DNA of 59,750 nucleotides from Caulobacteraceae bacterium (GCA_019746095.1 JAIESL010000069.1:1-59750); one strand, 5' to 3'; shown: positions 1 to 8,117, numbered from the stretch's first letter. Numbers and translations are program-made. Notes: generated by a model not told the origin, from the sequence alone.

Positions 1-1212
1 GTCTCCACCCGCTCCGCCCGCCCGGGCCACGCCCGCGCTGTCCAGACCACCGCCCGCGCCGCCACCGCCCGGTGCATCCGGGCGATCAAAGCTGCGACCG
101 GTGGCCCCGGTCGCGGTCACACTGGAGGCACCCCCCGCGTTGGAGTTGGGTACCCCGGCCCCCGCGGTACCGGCCGTGCCGCCCACAGCGCTGCCCAGAC
201 CGCCCCCGCCGCCGCCCGTGGCAATCAGCAGGGCCGTACTGCCCATGTAGAGGACACTGCCGCTGCCACCCGCGCCGGCGGCAGCGCTGCCGCCGGCACC
301 GCCAACGCCTGCCACCACAGTCAGGGTCGCGCCGATCAACTCGGCCGGCCATACGCCTCGGCTGATCCCGCCGGCCCCGCCGCCACCCCCGCCGAAGCGT
401 GAGCCGGACGCACCGAAGGCCCCGGCCCCGCCGCCGCCCCCGCCGCCCACCAGAATGGCTTCGACACTCCGCGCCCAGGCCGGAACGGCATAGCTGCCGT
501 TGGTCGTCAGGACCGTCACCGCGCGCCGGACCGCGCCCCGCGCGAAAGTCGTCCGACCCGTGGCGCGGTCGACGACGAAGGCGTCCTGCCATCCGGCCCC
601 GTCCGCGCTGACCTTGAGCCGGAGGTCGTCATCCCCGGTCAGCCCCAGCTCCGCCCGCCCGGCGAATCCGCTCTGGAACAGCAACGACAGGACATCGCCG
701 GCCGTCTCCTTGTTCAACGTCAGCCGCAGATCGCCCGTCCCCCCGGCGGCCGCCTCCTGCGCCGTCCAGAGCGCCGTGTTCAGCCGGGCCGCGAAGGGAT
801 TGGCCGCATCCGCGGTCGTCCCGATCCCCAACCGGGTCAGGTTCTGTGCGGCACCCAGGCGTGCACCCAGCCCGACCCAGGTGCCGCCCTGGCGCACCAC
901 CAGCTCGTCGGCGTCCAGCACCAGGGCGACCAGCCCGTCTTCCGCATCGATCGCGGACCAGCCGCCGACTTCGGCCCGCACCAGCATGCCCGTCGGCCTC
1001 AGGCTCCAGTCCGCCCCGGTCGCGCCGGCCGGCAGGATCCACAGGGCCCCGTCGTCCGGGGTCGCGGGCTGGGCCGTGGTCGTGCGGCTGACCACGGCGG
1101 TCTGGACCAGGGCATCGAGCCGGGTCAGGGCCTCGTTCAGGGTGACGTGCTTCTGCATCTGACCGGCCGCCAGATAGGGCAGGCCCAGCCGTGCACTGTG
1201 ATCGTCGCTCAT
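1..1212 (-). CDS. DUF2793 phage/GTA-type tail protein with Gly-rich C-terminus (3' end cut off)
   Basis: The frame stays open from an ATG at 1212 to the left edge (404 codons seen, no stop), so the C-terminus is missing. The N-terminal ~110 residues carry the DUF2793 signature: RLGLPYLAAGQMQKHVTLNE, then LDALVQ and a WILPAGATG stretch. A middle part (LGIGTTADAANPF, then LLFQSGFAGRAELGLTGDDD and VDRATGRTTFA) resembles the receptor-region repeats of alphaproteobacterial phage and gene-transfer-agent tail proteins. From about residue 255 it is a glycine-rich domain with runs such as GGGGGGGAG, as in phage tail-tip proteins. The start has a GGAG Shine-Dalgarno inside a hairpin. No other phage gene is visible, so this is either an isolated tail-fibre gene or the edge of a prophage/GTA locus to the left. 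Family call is firm; biological role is inferred. Confidence 0.82.
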   Translation of the reverse strand, partial: MSDDHSARLGLPYLAAGQMQKHVTLNEALTRLDALVQTAVVSRTTTAQPATPDDGALWILPAGATGADWSLRPTGMLVRAEVGGWSAIDAEDGLVALVLDADELVVRQGGTWVGLGARLGAAQNLTRLGIGTTADAANPFAARLNTALWTAQEAAAGGTGDLRLTLNKETAGDVLSLLFQSGFAGRAELGLTGDDDLRLKVSADGAGWQDAFVVDRATGRTTFARGAVRRAVTVLTTNGSYAVPAWARSVEAILVGGGGGGGAGAFGASGSRFGGGGGGAGGISRGVWPAELIGATLTVVAGVGGAGGSAAAGAGGSGSVLYMGSTALLIATGGGGGGLGSAVGGTAGTAGAGVPNSNAGGASSVTATGATGRSFDRPDAPGGGGAGGGLDSAGVARAGGAGGD

Positions 1213-1216
1213 CGAA

Positions 1217-1239
1217 ATCTCCGAAATCGTGTCGGAGAT
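1217..1239 (-). promoter_or_regulatory. Leader hairpin covering the ribosome binding site of the DUF2793 gene
   Basis: An 8-bp perfect inverted repeat (ATCTCCGA / TCGGAGAT, 7-nt loop) ends four bases before the ATG at 1212 on the minus strand. The GGAG Shine-Dalgarno lies in the proximal arm, so folding would hide it. The structure is read directly; a regulatory role is inference. Confidence 0.45.
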
Positions 1240-1352
1240 CAGTCTGGCGAGGGCGGCTACCCAGGCGGGCTGATGACGCTGCAGGCACCCCCGGTCCCTG
1301 CATAATCAATGCTTTGGTGCGCCGACCTGTGCTGACAATCGGCGAAAGGGTA

Positions 1353-1393
1353 GCGGGGAGGCCGTGGTTGGAAGGGCTGGACGGCCTCCCCGC
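1353..1393 (-). terminator. 13-bp perfect hairpin downstream of the anti-sigma gene
   Basis: Arms GCGGGGAGGCCGT (1353-1365) and ACGGCCTCCCCGC (1381-1393) pair without mismatch around a 15-nt loop. On the minus strand it lies about 100 nt after the anti-sigma stop and is followed by a weak CCCTTT run, so it is most simply the terminator of the sigma/anti-sigma unit. The U-tract is poor, so an attenuator or processing structure is possible. Confidence 0.5.
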
Positions 1394-1494
1394 AGACGGG
1401 CCCGCAGGCTGTCAGGACCAGGCGGCCCGCTTGCGCGCGACCGCGACCGTACCCGTCAGCAAAGCTACGCGGACTTGCGGGCGTCGGATGCAGC

Positions 1495-2223
1495 CTAGAG
1501 GCGCTGGAGCACGCCCTGGGCGACGACCGGGCCGTCGGGCTTGTTCGGGGCCGGCGTATGGCCGGGAGCCTCCATCGATACGGCCACGGCATTGGCCGTT
1601 CCGGCAGGGCCGAACAGGGCCTGACCAAGGCTTCGGCGCGAGGTGGCCGAGCCGTCGACCGCACCCACCAGCTGGACCCCGCCCTCCGGCATGACCAGCC
1701 ACAGGTGCGGCACGCCCGTGTCGCTCGCCATCTCGGCCGTCGGGGCCAGATAGAGTTCGCCGGAGCCCGCGTCATAGACCAGTGTCATCGCCGCAGCGCC
1801 GCTCTCCAGCGTCAGGGTCGCAACCCGGATAACCGCCGGCGGCGGCGCCGGTGGAGCGATCGGCGCGGGCGTGGGCTGGGCCAGAAGCACGATCACCGCC
1901 GCCAGGCTGGCCGCCAGCATGCCGGTCGAGCCGATGGCCCAACGGCGCCAGAAGACGACCGAATTGTCATTCGCGGCGGACGGCGGCACAAGCCCTGCCT
2001 CGACTCGTGGCCAGACCCAGGGCGAGGGTTCGACCGGGGCGATGCCGTCGGCGAGTCCGCCGAGACGCTCGTTCCAGGCATCCACCTGGGCCGCAAAGCC
2101 GGGGTCGGCAGCCTCCCGGGCCCGGGCCGCGGCCTCGTCCTCGGGCGACAGAACACGCAGGGCCAGTTCCCCGGCCAGGGCCAGGTCCTCGTCCTTGCCG
2201 TCGATCTCGGTGGGATCGGTCAT
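1495..2223 (-). CDS. RskA-family membrane anti-sigma factor
   Basis: A 242-residue protein expected to bind and inhibit the ECF sigma factor encoded just upstream. Its ATG at 2223 overlaps the sigma stop as ATGA, implying translational coupling and near-equal synthesis. The N-terminal ~80 residues form the cytoplasmic sigma-binding part (ELALRVLSPEDEAAARA, then FAAQVDAWNERL). One membrane segment follows at about 98-118 (MLAASLAAVIVLLA), then a Pro-rich linker. The C-terminal periplasmic domain has the RskA pattern PHLWLVMPEGGVQLVG and AVSMEAPG. By analogy with SigK/RskA the sigma factor would be released by regulated proteolysis. The signal is unknown. An ATG 12 nt upstream is less likely given the overlap. 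Confidence 0.85.
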   Translation of the reverse strand: MTDPTEIDGKDEDLALAGELALRVLSPEDEAAARAREAADPGFAAQVDAWNERLGGLADGIAPVEPSPWVWPRVEAGLVPPSAANDNSVVFWRRWAIGSTGMLAASLAAVIVLLAQPTPAPIAPPAPPPAVIRVATLTLESGAAAMTLVYDAGSGELYLAPTAEMASDTGVPHLWLVMPEGGVQLVGAVDGSATSRRSLGQALFGPAGTANAVAVSMEAPGHTPAPNKPDGPVVAQGVLQRL

Positions 2224-2780
2224 GATTCGAGGCACATCCTCAGCCGCATCAATCCACGCCGGATCCAGCTCTTCATCGTGCCCAGCGGCACGTTTTCGCG
2301 GACAGCCAGGGCGTCATAGGTCACACCCTCCAGAAAGGCGGTGCGGATCGCGCCGCCGGTCCGGTCATCCAGTTGGCCGAGACAGTCATTGAGGCGCCGG
2401 ACATCGTCACCGGTCTCCAGCACCTGGGCGGGCGACGGGGCGTCGTCGGCGATGATGGTCGTGGCCTCGTCGATCGGGGTCGATTTGCGCATCGCCGCGC
2501 CGGACCTCAGCCGGTCGATGGCCCGGTTGCGGGCGATGGTCACCAACCATGTGATGGGGCTCGCGCGAGAAGGATCGAAGCTCTCGGCCTTGCGCCATAC
2601 GGTCAGATAGGTGTCCTGCAAAACGTCCTCGGCGAGCTGGCGGTCGGCCAAGATACGCAGGGTCACACCCAATAGCTTCGCGGAGGTCGCCTCATAGACG
2701 CGGCGGAACGCGGCACGGTCGCCCTCACCCGTCTGGCCAAGCGCCAGGGCCAGTTCATCGCGGGTCAGTATGGCGCTCAT
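2220..2780 (-). CDS. ECF-subfamily RNA polymerase sigma factor (SigK-like)
   Basis: A 186-residue group IV sigma factor. Region 2 is visible at about 20-90 (AFRRVYEATSAKLLGVTLRI, LAEDVLQDTYLTVWRKAESF, SPITWLVTIARNRAIDRLR). Region 4 sits at the C-terminus with helix-turn-helix sequence VTYDALAVRENVPLGTMKSW. The length is usual for the family. The chosen start MSAILTRDE at 2780 has a GGAC element upstream; ATG at 2795 (MPDVRM) is an alternative. It is coupled by ATGA to an RskA-type anti-sigma gene. That pairing is typical of SigK-like ECF factors, which control envelope or redox stress regulons in other bacteria. The regulon here cannot be told. A DUF4112 gene lies 60 nt upstream on the same strand and may be cotranscribed. 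Confidence 0.9.
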   Translation of the reverse strand: MSAILTRDELALALGQTGEGDRAAFRRVYEATSAKLLGVTLRILADRQLAEDVLQDTYLTVWRKAESFDPSRASPITWLVTIARNRAIDRLRSGAAMRKSTPIDEATTIIADDAPSPAQVLETGDDVRRLNDCLGQLDDRTGGAIRTAFLEGVTYDALAVRENVPLGTMKSWIRRGLMRLRMCLES

Positions 2781-2840
2781 TCGGACGTCCGGCATGGTGG
2801 ATGTTGAATTGGCTGCGGCAGGACGGCTTCGTCAAGCGGT

Positions 2841-3314
2841 TCAGTCGTGCAGGTAGACGATGCGTCGCAGCTTCGGATTGCGGCGCATGTCTTCGACATG
2901 GCCTTCATGCGCCCCGGATGCCCGCGCTTCGCGCTCATTGGCCTCGACCCAGTGGGTGGTTTCGATATCCTTCTGCAGGGCCTTGGCCGCCATCAGGTGA
3001 CCCGGGAACAGAAGGTCGACCAGGTCCGGTGCAAACGGCACGACTTCGCCCACCGCCGTGGTCGCCGTATCGAGCCCGAGATAGCTGACCATCTGCAGGA
3101 GGGTGGCGGGCTTCGCCCGGGCCTGTATCCCCTGCACCAGCAGCCAGCCCGCGGCCCCGAGGCTGTAGACGGTGCCGACGACCGGAACCCAGGTCAGCAG
3201 ACCGTCAAGCCCGATGCCGAAGGGGCCGATGCCGACAGCCCGGTCGGACAGCTTCTTGATCCCCTCGACATTGGACCAGATTTTCTCGATATCCGCGATC
3301 GACCGTCTGGCCAT
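2841..3314 (-). CDS. DUF4112 domain membrane protein
   Basis: A 157-residue protein of the DUF4112 family, function unknown. It begins MARRSIADIEKIWSN at 3314. The family core is SDRAVGIGPFGIGLDGLLTW, followed by a hydrophobic stretch VPVVGTVYSLGAAGWLLVQG (about 45-65) and a second at about 80-110 (YLGLDTATTAVGEVVPFAPD, then LVDLLFPGH). The tail from about 120 is charged. A longer frame that continues upstream on this strand is antisense to the neighbouring EEP gene and is not part of it. It is divergent from the EEP gene (33 nt between starts) and precedes the ECF sigma gene, so it may share a transcript with the sigma/anti-sigma pair. Confidence 0.83.
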   Translation of the reverse strand: MARRSIADIEKIWSNVEGIKKLSDRAVGIGPFGIGLDGLLTWVPVVGTVYSLGAAGWLLVQGIQARAKPATLLQMVSYLGLDTATTAVGEVVPFAPDLVDLLFPGHLMAAKALQKDIETTHWVEANEREARASGAHEGHVEDMRRNPKLRRIVYLHD

Positions 3315-3347
3315 GCCTGCCCTCCCGAAGCGAGACCGTAACGCGCC

Positions 3348-4346
3348 ATGACGAACCCCGTTCAGCCCGAAAGGCAAGGTCCGCGGTTCAATTTGCCGGT
3401 CTGGACGCGGCGTCAGTGGCTGGATGCCGTGCTGGTGGCGGGCTGGTTGCCCGTCGCGGGCATGGCCCTGCTGGTGCTGGCCGGCGTCGGCAACCGGTTT
3501 GTGGACCTGCTGGCCCAGTTCACCGCCCCGATGCTGATCGCCACCGTGCTGCTGACCCTCGGGCTCGGCCTGCTGCGGCTGAAGGCTGCGGCGGGGGCCG
3601 GCGGGCTGGCCGCCGTGCTGCTTGCCCTTGCGGTCTGGCCGCAATGGTTCCCCGAGGCGTCGAAGCCCGACACCGGGGCCGCCGTCGTACGCCTGTATTC
3701 CGCCAACCTCTACTATCTGAACAACGACACGTCCCGCATACGCCGGTCGGTCGAGGCCGCCGATGCCGATATCGTCGTCCTGATCGAACTGGCCAGCGAT
3801 CCCGCCCTGCGGATTGACGAAGTGCTGGCCGGCTATCCCTATCGCGCCGCCTCCATGCGGCTGGACCAGACGCGGGGTCCGTCCCGCTCGGTGATCGCCT
3901 CCCGCTGGCCCCTCACCGTCCGCGACGACCCGCCTGACGGCCTGCACGCCGTGGCCGCGACGGCCCGGACCCCGCTCGGTCCCATCCATGTCGTCGGCGT
4001 CCACCTGACCCGACCCTGGCCGTTCCAGCATTCCTGGGGCCAGATCAGCCAGACCATGGCGCTCGACGCCATCGTCGAGGAGCTGGACGGTCCGGTCGTG
4101 GTCGCCGGTGATTTCAACAGCGTCTCGAGCGGCCGGATCGGCCGTCAGGTCCGGCGGGACATCGGCCTGCGCCCGGCACCGGGCTTTCCGGGCACCTGGC
4201 CGACCGACCTGCCGTCCGCGCTCGGCATCACCATCGACCAGGTCTATGCCTCGCCGGACCTGGCCTTCGTCAGCCGCCGCCTCGCCCAGCCCACGGGCTC
4301 GGACCATCGCCCGGTCGTGACCGAAATCACCCGCGCGGCCCGCTGA
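3348..4346 (+). CDS. Membrane-anchored endonuclease/exonuclease/phosphatase-family protein
   Basis: A 332-residue protein. Three N-terminal membrane segments lie at about 25-48, 52-72 and 78-97. An exported EEP-fold domain follows from about 110, with SANLYYLNNDTSRI, VVLIEL, HVVGVHLTRPWP, VVVAGDFNSVSS and GSDHRPVV. These are the Asn, Glu, Asp/Asn and Asp-His active-site positions of the metal-dependent phosphodiesterase fold. Such proteins may act on nucleic acids, phosphoinositides or other phosphodiesters. The substrate is unknown, and the topology places the catalytic domain outside the cytoplasm. Its last 20 bases overlap the 3' end of the convergent cca gene. Confidence 0.85.
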   Translation: MTNPVQPERQGPRFNLPVWTRRQWLDAVLVAGWLPVAGMALLVLAGVGNRFVDLLAQFTAPMLIATVLLTLGLGLLRLKAAAGAGGLAAVLLALAVWPQWFPEASKPDTGAAVVRLYSANLYYLNNDTSRIRRSVEAADADIVVLIELASDPALRIDEVLAGYPYRAASMRLDQTRGPSRSVIASRWPLTVRDDPPDGLHAVAATARTPLGPIHVVGVHLTRPWPFQHSWGQISQTMALDAIVEELDGPVVVAGDFNSVSSGRIGRQVRRDIGLRPAPGFPGTWPTDLPSALGITIDQVYASPDLAFVSRRLAQPTGSDHRPVVTEITRAAR

Positions 4347-5547
4347 CCAGCGCGGCCAGCCGTTCGGCGTGGCCGACGGACGGAAAGTCGTCGGCGATCC
4401 ATCCGTCCTCGAACGCCTTCAGCAACCGCCCCGTCTCCGGTCCCGGCTCGACTCCCAGGCGCGCCAGGTCCCGGCCGCCGACCGGCATCGCCGGCCTTTG
4501 CCAGGTTTCGGCCAGCGCCAGCAGGCGGCGGGCGCGGTCGGCCTCTTGGGGCACCCCGGCCCACAGGCGGTGCAGGGTGTCGGCCACCGCCCGGCCACCG
4601 TGGCGATACACGGCCGCACGGACCCCGGCCTCACTCATCGCCAGATCGACGTCGGGGTCGGCGCGGGCCGCGGCCGCCAGCCGGTCCCGCGTGGCATTGG
4701 GAAGCCTCAGCCGGGTCGCCGCCTCCCTTACAACCGGCTCATCCACCGGCAGCAGCGTCATCAGTCGGACCACCGGCTCGGGACTCAGCCCGACCGCGGC
4801 CTCAAACAGGGGCCCGGTCGTCGCCTCCGGCAGGATCTGCGCCAGCACCCCGGCGGCCGACATGGCCGCCATGGCCTCGCGGGGGTCAGGGGCCGCCAGC
4901 AGGGTCATAAGCTCCTTGGAGACCCGCTCGGCCGACAGCCGCGTCATTCCGGACGCCAGGGCCTGACAGGCCTCCAGCGCCGCCCGGTCAGGCTCGCCCC
5001 GGCCGTACCAGGCGAAAAAGCGGAAGAAGCGCAGGATGCGCAGATAGTCTTCCTCGATCCGCGTCCGGGGATCGCCGACGAAGATGATCCGTCCGGCGGC
5101 CGCATCCGCCACCCCTTGGCCGGTCGGATCGAACACCTGCCCTGCGCTGTCGGCGTACAGGGCATTGAGACGGAAATCGCGACGGGCGGCGTCCTCGGCC
5201 CAGTCGTCGGTAAAGGCCACGGTGGCGTTGCGGCCGTCGGTCGAAACATCGCGGCGCAGGGTGGTGATCTCGAACGGCTGGCGCGCCGACACCGCCGTCA
5301 CCGTGCCGTGGGCCATGCCGGTCGGCACGGCCTTCAGCCCGGCGGCGCGAATGGCACGGTCGGTCTCCTCGGGCTTCAGCGTCGTGGCGATATCGATGTC
5401 CGCAACGGCTGCCCCGATCAGGGCGTTTCGCACACAGCCACCCACAAAGCGCGCGCAGCCGGGACCGCCCGCCGCCTCCAGCGCCGTCATCACCGCCCGG
5501 GTGGCCGGGGCGGTCAGCCAGGGCTGGTCGTCCAGCCGGGCCGTCAC
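4327..5547 (-). CDS. cca: CCA tRNA nucleotidyltransferase / poly(A) polymerase family
   Basis: A 406-residue enzyme that adds or repairs the 3' CCA end of tRNAs from CTP and ATP in the cytoplasm. The class II nucleotidyltransferase head is clear: RFVGGCVRNALIG near residue 37, then VADIDIATTLKPEE with the metal-binding Asp pair, RRDFRLNALYAD and EEDYLRILRFFRF. The C-terminal part is the helical neck/body. The start is GTG at 5547, overlapping the NUDIX stop as GTGA; an in-frame extension upstream is only antisense sequence. It is the last gene of a minus-strand operon and runs 20 bp into the convergent EEP gene. In alphaproteobacteria cca often follows a NUDIX CoA-pyrophosphatase gene, as here. 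Confidence 0.93.
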   Translation of the reverse strand: MTARLDDQPWLTAPATRAVMTALEAAGGPGCARFVGGCVRNALIGAAVADIDIATTLKPEETDRAIRAAGLKAVPTGMAHGTVTAVSARQPFEITTLRRDVSTDGRNATVAFTDDWAEDAARRDFRLNALYADSAGQVFDPTGQGVADAAAGRIIFVGDPRTRIEEDYLRILRFFRFFAWYGRGEPDRAALEACQALASGMTRLSAERVSKELMTLLAAPDPREAMAAMSAAGVLAQILPEATTGPLFEAAVGLSPEPVVRLMTLLPVDEPVVREAATRLRLPNATRDRLAAAARADPDVDLAMSEAGVRAAVYRHGGRAVADTLHRLWAGVPQEADRARRLLALAETWQRPAMPVGGRDLARLGVEPGPETGRLLKAFEDGWIADDFPSVGHAERLAALVSGPRG

Positions 5548-6206
5548 GCCGCATCCTCCGCGACCGCGACCTGCGGGACGTCTTCCTCGCCGTACAGACG
5601 GGCCCGCAGCGCCCGCACAATCCCCGCCGTCACGCCCCAGATATAGCGCTGCCCATGTGTCATGGCCCAGTACCACCGGCGCGGCTGGCCCTCGCGATCA
5701 TAGGACTCGCGGCTGTGGTTGGTCGCATCCATCAGGAAGTCCCACGGCACCTCGAACACTTCCGCCACCTCCGCCAGCGACGGGGTCGTGGCGGGCGTGC
5801 CGGTCAGCCAGCCGACCACGGGCGTCACCAGAAAGCCGGTTCCGGTCTCATAGGTATCGCCGACACCCAGGACCTCGACCAGGGCCGGGTCCAGCGCCAC
5901 CTCCTCAAAGGCCTCGCGCAGGGCGGCCTCGACCGCCGTCTCGCCGGGATCCAGCCGCCCGCCGGGAAAGGCGATCTGGCCGGTGTGGCTGGCCAGACTG
6001 TCCGAACGCCGGGTCATCAGGACCGTCGCCCCCTCCGGTCCCGCGATGATGGGGATCAGGACGGCGGCGGGACGCAGGGTTCGGTCGGGCCGCTCGGCAC
6101 CGGGGTTGAGGTCAAAGTCCGACCGCGCCGGACGGCGATCCGGCAGCCAGCTCGCCACCGGGTCCAGATGTTCGATCAGCCGCTCGCGGAGGGTCGCCAG
6201 GCTCAT
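5544..6206 (-). CDS. NUDIX CoA pyrophosphatase-like hydrolase
   Basis: A 220-residue protein of the CoA-diphosphatase (NudL/YeaB, Nudt7-like) group, which cleaves CoA and related dinucleoside pyrophosphates. The NUDIX box is complete: GGRLDPGETAVEAALREAF followed by EEV, near residues 82-104. It is preceded by VLMTRRSDSLASHTGQIAFP, whose SLASHTGQIAFPGG stretch matches the family hallmark. A C-terminal QRYIWGVTAGIVRAL helix is also typical. Its ATG at 6206 overlaps the DUF1285 stop (ATGA), and its stop overlaps the cca GTG, so the three genes are translationally coupled. Substrate is inferred from family, not shown. Confidence 0.88.
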   Translation of the reverse strand: MSLATLRERLIEHLDPVASWLPDRRPARSDFDLNPGAERPDRTLRPAAVLIPIIAGPEGATVLMTRRSDSLASHTGQIAFPGGRLDPGETAVEAALREAFEEVALDPALVEVLGVGDTYETGTGFLVTPVVGWLTGTPATTPSLAEVAEVFEVPWDFLMDATNHSRESYDREGQPRRWYWAMTHGQRYIWGVTAGIVRALRARLYGEEDVPQVAVAEDAA

Positions 6207-6769
6207 TCGACACCTGCCCCGACCGGCCCCAGCGGAAAGGCGACCCCGCCTGACCGCACCGTCAACCGCCCGTCCTCGACCTCCGCCATCTCGACCAGCT
6301 CATAGAAGACCGGCCGCGCGATCCGGGCCCACAGATCGGCGCGGACATGCACCGACGGTGCCGGTTCACCGGTCTCAGGGTCGGTGTCGACCCGGATCGG
6401 ATGTTCCGCGCCGGCCCCGGCCTCGTCGCCGACGTCGGTGGTAAAGACCAGAGTATCCCCGCGTCGCGCCACACTGACCGCGCGGAACGGCAGGTCCTCG
6501 ACCGTGATCGACAGCTTCTCGCCCGGCGTGACCAGCACATAGCCGTCGGCATCCTTGCGCAGGACGGTGGAAAACAGCCGCACCAGTTCCGCCCGCCCGA
6601 TCGGCGAGCCCTCATGCATCCACAGCCCGTCGCGCCGGATGACGATGTCGATGTCACCGCAATGCGCCGGATGCCACAGATGAACGGGCGGCAGGCCTCG
6701 TCCCGGTGCCTGTTTCGCCGCCGCCGCCACGCCGGCCAGTCCTGTCGTGCTGTCCGCGGATTCAACCAT
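6203..6769 (-). CDS. DUF1285 domain protein
   Basis: A 188-residue cytoplasmic protein of the DUF1285 family, of unknown function. Landmarks are CGDIDIVIRRDGLWMHEGSP, IGRAELVRLFSTVLRKDADG, YVLVTPGEKLSITVEDLPFR and a C-terminal ARIARPVFYELVEMAEVEDG. The family is conserved in alphaproteobacteria and is usually next to the NUDIX and cca genes, as here. It is not obviously enzymatic: there is no metal or nucleotide motif, signal peptide or membrane segment. It is coupled to the NUDIX gene by ATGA. Confidence 0.85.
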   Translation of the reverse strand: MVESADSTTGLAGVAAAAKQAPGRGLPPVHLWHPAHCGDIDIVIRRDGLWMHEGSPIGRAELVRLFSTVLRKDADGYVLVTPGEKLSITVEDLPFRAVSVARRGDTLVFTTDVGDEAGAGAEHPIRVDTDPETGEPAPSVHVRADLWARIARPVFYELVEMAEVEDGRLTVRSGGVAFPLGPVGAGVE

Positions 6770-6820
6770 GGCCCAGACTTAGGCCGCGTCGGGCCGATCG
6801 GAAAGGCGTTGACCGCTGTC

Positions 6821-7309
6821 TCAGGCCGGCCGCACCTCGCCCGCCGCCTCACCCGCCCCGAGCCACAGCACCCGGCGTTGATCAACGGGCCCCGTCAGCC
6901 GCACATCCGGCGCGGGCCGGAAGCCGAACCGGCTGAAATAGGGCAGGTCGCCGACCAGCAGGATGCCGGTGTCACCCGCATGGTCGATACAGGCCTGCAC
7001 CAGATCGGCGCCCAGTCCCGCCCGGCGGCTCGCGGCGGAGACCGCGATCGGGCCGAGGAACAGGGCCGGTTCACCGCCGACGGTAACGGCCCAGAGCCGC
7101 ACCGAGCCGATGACCCCGTCCCCTTCCCGGGCGACAAAGCCGGCCGCGACGCGCGCGCCCTCCCTCAGCCGCTCCGCCGTCTTGGCGAACCGGCCGGGGC
7201 CGAAGGCAGCCAGCACCAGGCGATCGACGGCCGCCGCATCAGCGGGAGCCTCGATCTCGATTCGCCCGTCGGCGTCTTGGGGCACAGGTCTGGCGGGAGC
7301 GTCGAACAT
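6821..7309 (-). CDS. GNAT-family N-acetyltransferase (YhbS-like)
   Basis: A 162-residue acetyltransferase. The acetyl-CoA loop region is LFLGPIAVSAASRRAGLGAD (the Q/RxxGxG/A-type motif is RRAGLGAD), preceded by GVIGSVRLWAV. The end has LVGDLPYFSRFGF, the pattern of the YhbS/COG3153 branch. Acceptor substrate unknown. I use the ATG at 7309 (MFDAPARPV); a TTG 12 nt upstream would add four residues and neither has a strong Shine-Dalgarno. It sits 34 nt after the enoyl-CoA isomerase-like gene and ahead of DUF1285 in the same minus-strand run. Confidence 0.83.
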   Translation of the reverse strand: MFDAPARPVPQDADGRIEIEAPADAAAVDRLVLAAFGPGRFAKTAERLREGARVAAGFVAREGDGVIGSVRLWAVTVGGEPALFLGPIAVSAASRRAGLGADLVQACIDHAGDTGILLVGDLPYFSRFGFRPAPDVRLTGPVDQRRVLWLGAGEAAGEVRPA

Positions 7310-7343
7310 GAGGGCGCGCAACTAGGGCTCGCCGCCCCGCGAA

Positions 7344-8117
7344 TCAACCGGCTTTGGAAAAGTCGGGGGCCCGCTTCTGGCTGAAGGCCATGAAGGCCTC
7401 CATCGCCTCGGGGCTCGTCATCTGGCTGCCGAAGGCCTCGCCCTCGCGCTGCATCAGCGTCCAGAGCTGGATCGAGTCCCGCATCAGCCCCTTGGTCTTG
7501 CGGATGGAATTGGGTGCCCGCGCCGCCAGTCTGCCCGCCAGTTCTGCCGCGACCGCCTCGACCTGGTCCGCCGGCACCGCCCGGTTGGCCAGTCCCCAGG
7601 CCAGGGCCGTGCGGCCGTCGATCGGCTCGCCGAGCGCAAAGATCTCGAACGCTCGCTGGTGGCCCACCACCGCCGGCAACAGCATCGAGGATGCCGCCTC
7701 CGGTGCGAGGGCCAGGTTGATGAAGGGGGCCGACAGCAGGGCATCCTCGGCCACCACCACCATGTCGCAATGCAGCAGCAGGGTCAGGCCGATACCAACC
7801 GCCCGCCCGCGCACGGCGGCGACCGCCGGCTTGTCGAGATCGGCCAGGGCCTTGAGGAAGCGGAACACCGGCATCTCCGCCGGCTGCTGTCCCTGCGAGC
7901 CCAGGGCGATGAAGTCGGCAATGTCATTGCCCGCGGAGAAGCTGTCGCCCTGCCCGCGGAACACCAGCACCCGCACGGCGTCATCCGTCCGGGCCCGCTC
8001 GGTCGCCTCGGCCAGGGCGGCATACATGGCCTGGGTGATGGCGTTCTTCTTTTCCGGCCGCATCAGTGTGACGGTCAGGACGCCGCCGGCCAGTTCGGTC
8101 TGAATTTGGTCGGTCAT
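7344..8117 (-). CDS. Crotonase-fold protein, enoyl-CoA hydratase/isomerase (isomerase-like active site)
   Basis: A 257-residue crotonase-superfamily enzyme acting on acyl-CoA thioesters. The oxyanion-hole loops are FSAGNDIADF and RGRAVGIGLTLLLHCD. The two acidic residues of true enoyl-CoA hydratases are absent: GGGCE-like is GIGLT, and PE before the second loop is PF. Instead NLALAPEAASSMLLP carries a Glu where Delta3,Delta2-enoyl-CoA isomerases have theirs. An isomerase of unsaturated fatty acid beta-oxidation is therefore more likely than a hydratase (inference from residues). The ATG at 8117 overlaps the MBL stop as ATGA; an in-frame upstream Met lies inside the MBL gene and is rejected. 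Confidence 0.85.
   Translation of the reverse strand: MTDQIQTELAGGVLTVTLMRPEKKNAITQAMYAALAEATERARTDDAVRVLVFRGQGDSFSAGNDIADFIALGSQGQQPAEMPVFRFLKALADLDKPAVAAVRGRAVGIGLTLLLHCDMVVVAEDALLSAPFINLALAPEAASSMLLPAVVGHQRAFEIFALGEPIDGRTALAWGLANRAVPADQVEAVAAELAGRLAARAPNSIRKTKGLMRDSIQLWTLMQREGEAFGSQMTSPEAMEAFMAFSQKRAPDFSKAG

Noticed and set aside
629..1309. Minus-strand 226-codon frame at the left end
   Set aside because: It is out of frame with the DUF2793 protein, which has clear motifs and its own ribosome site.
2841..4307. Long minus-strand open frame of 488 codons
   Set aside because: Only the last 157 codons (from 3314) are a DUF4112 protein; the rest is antisense to the EEP gene and has Gly/Arg/Gln-rich noncoding composition.
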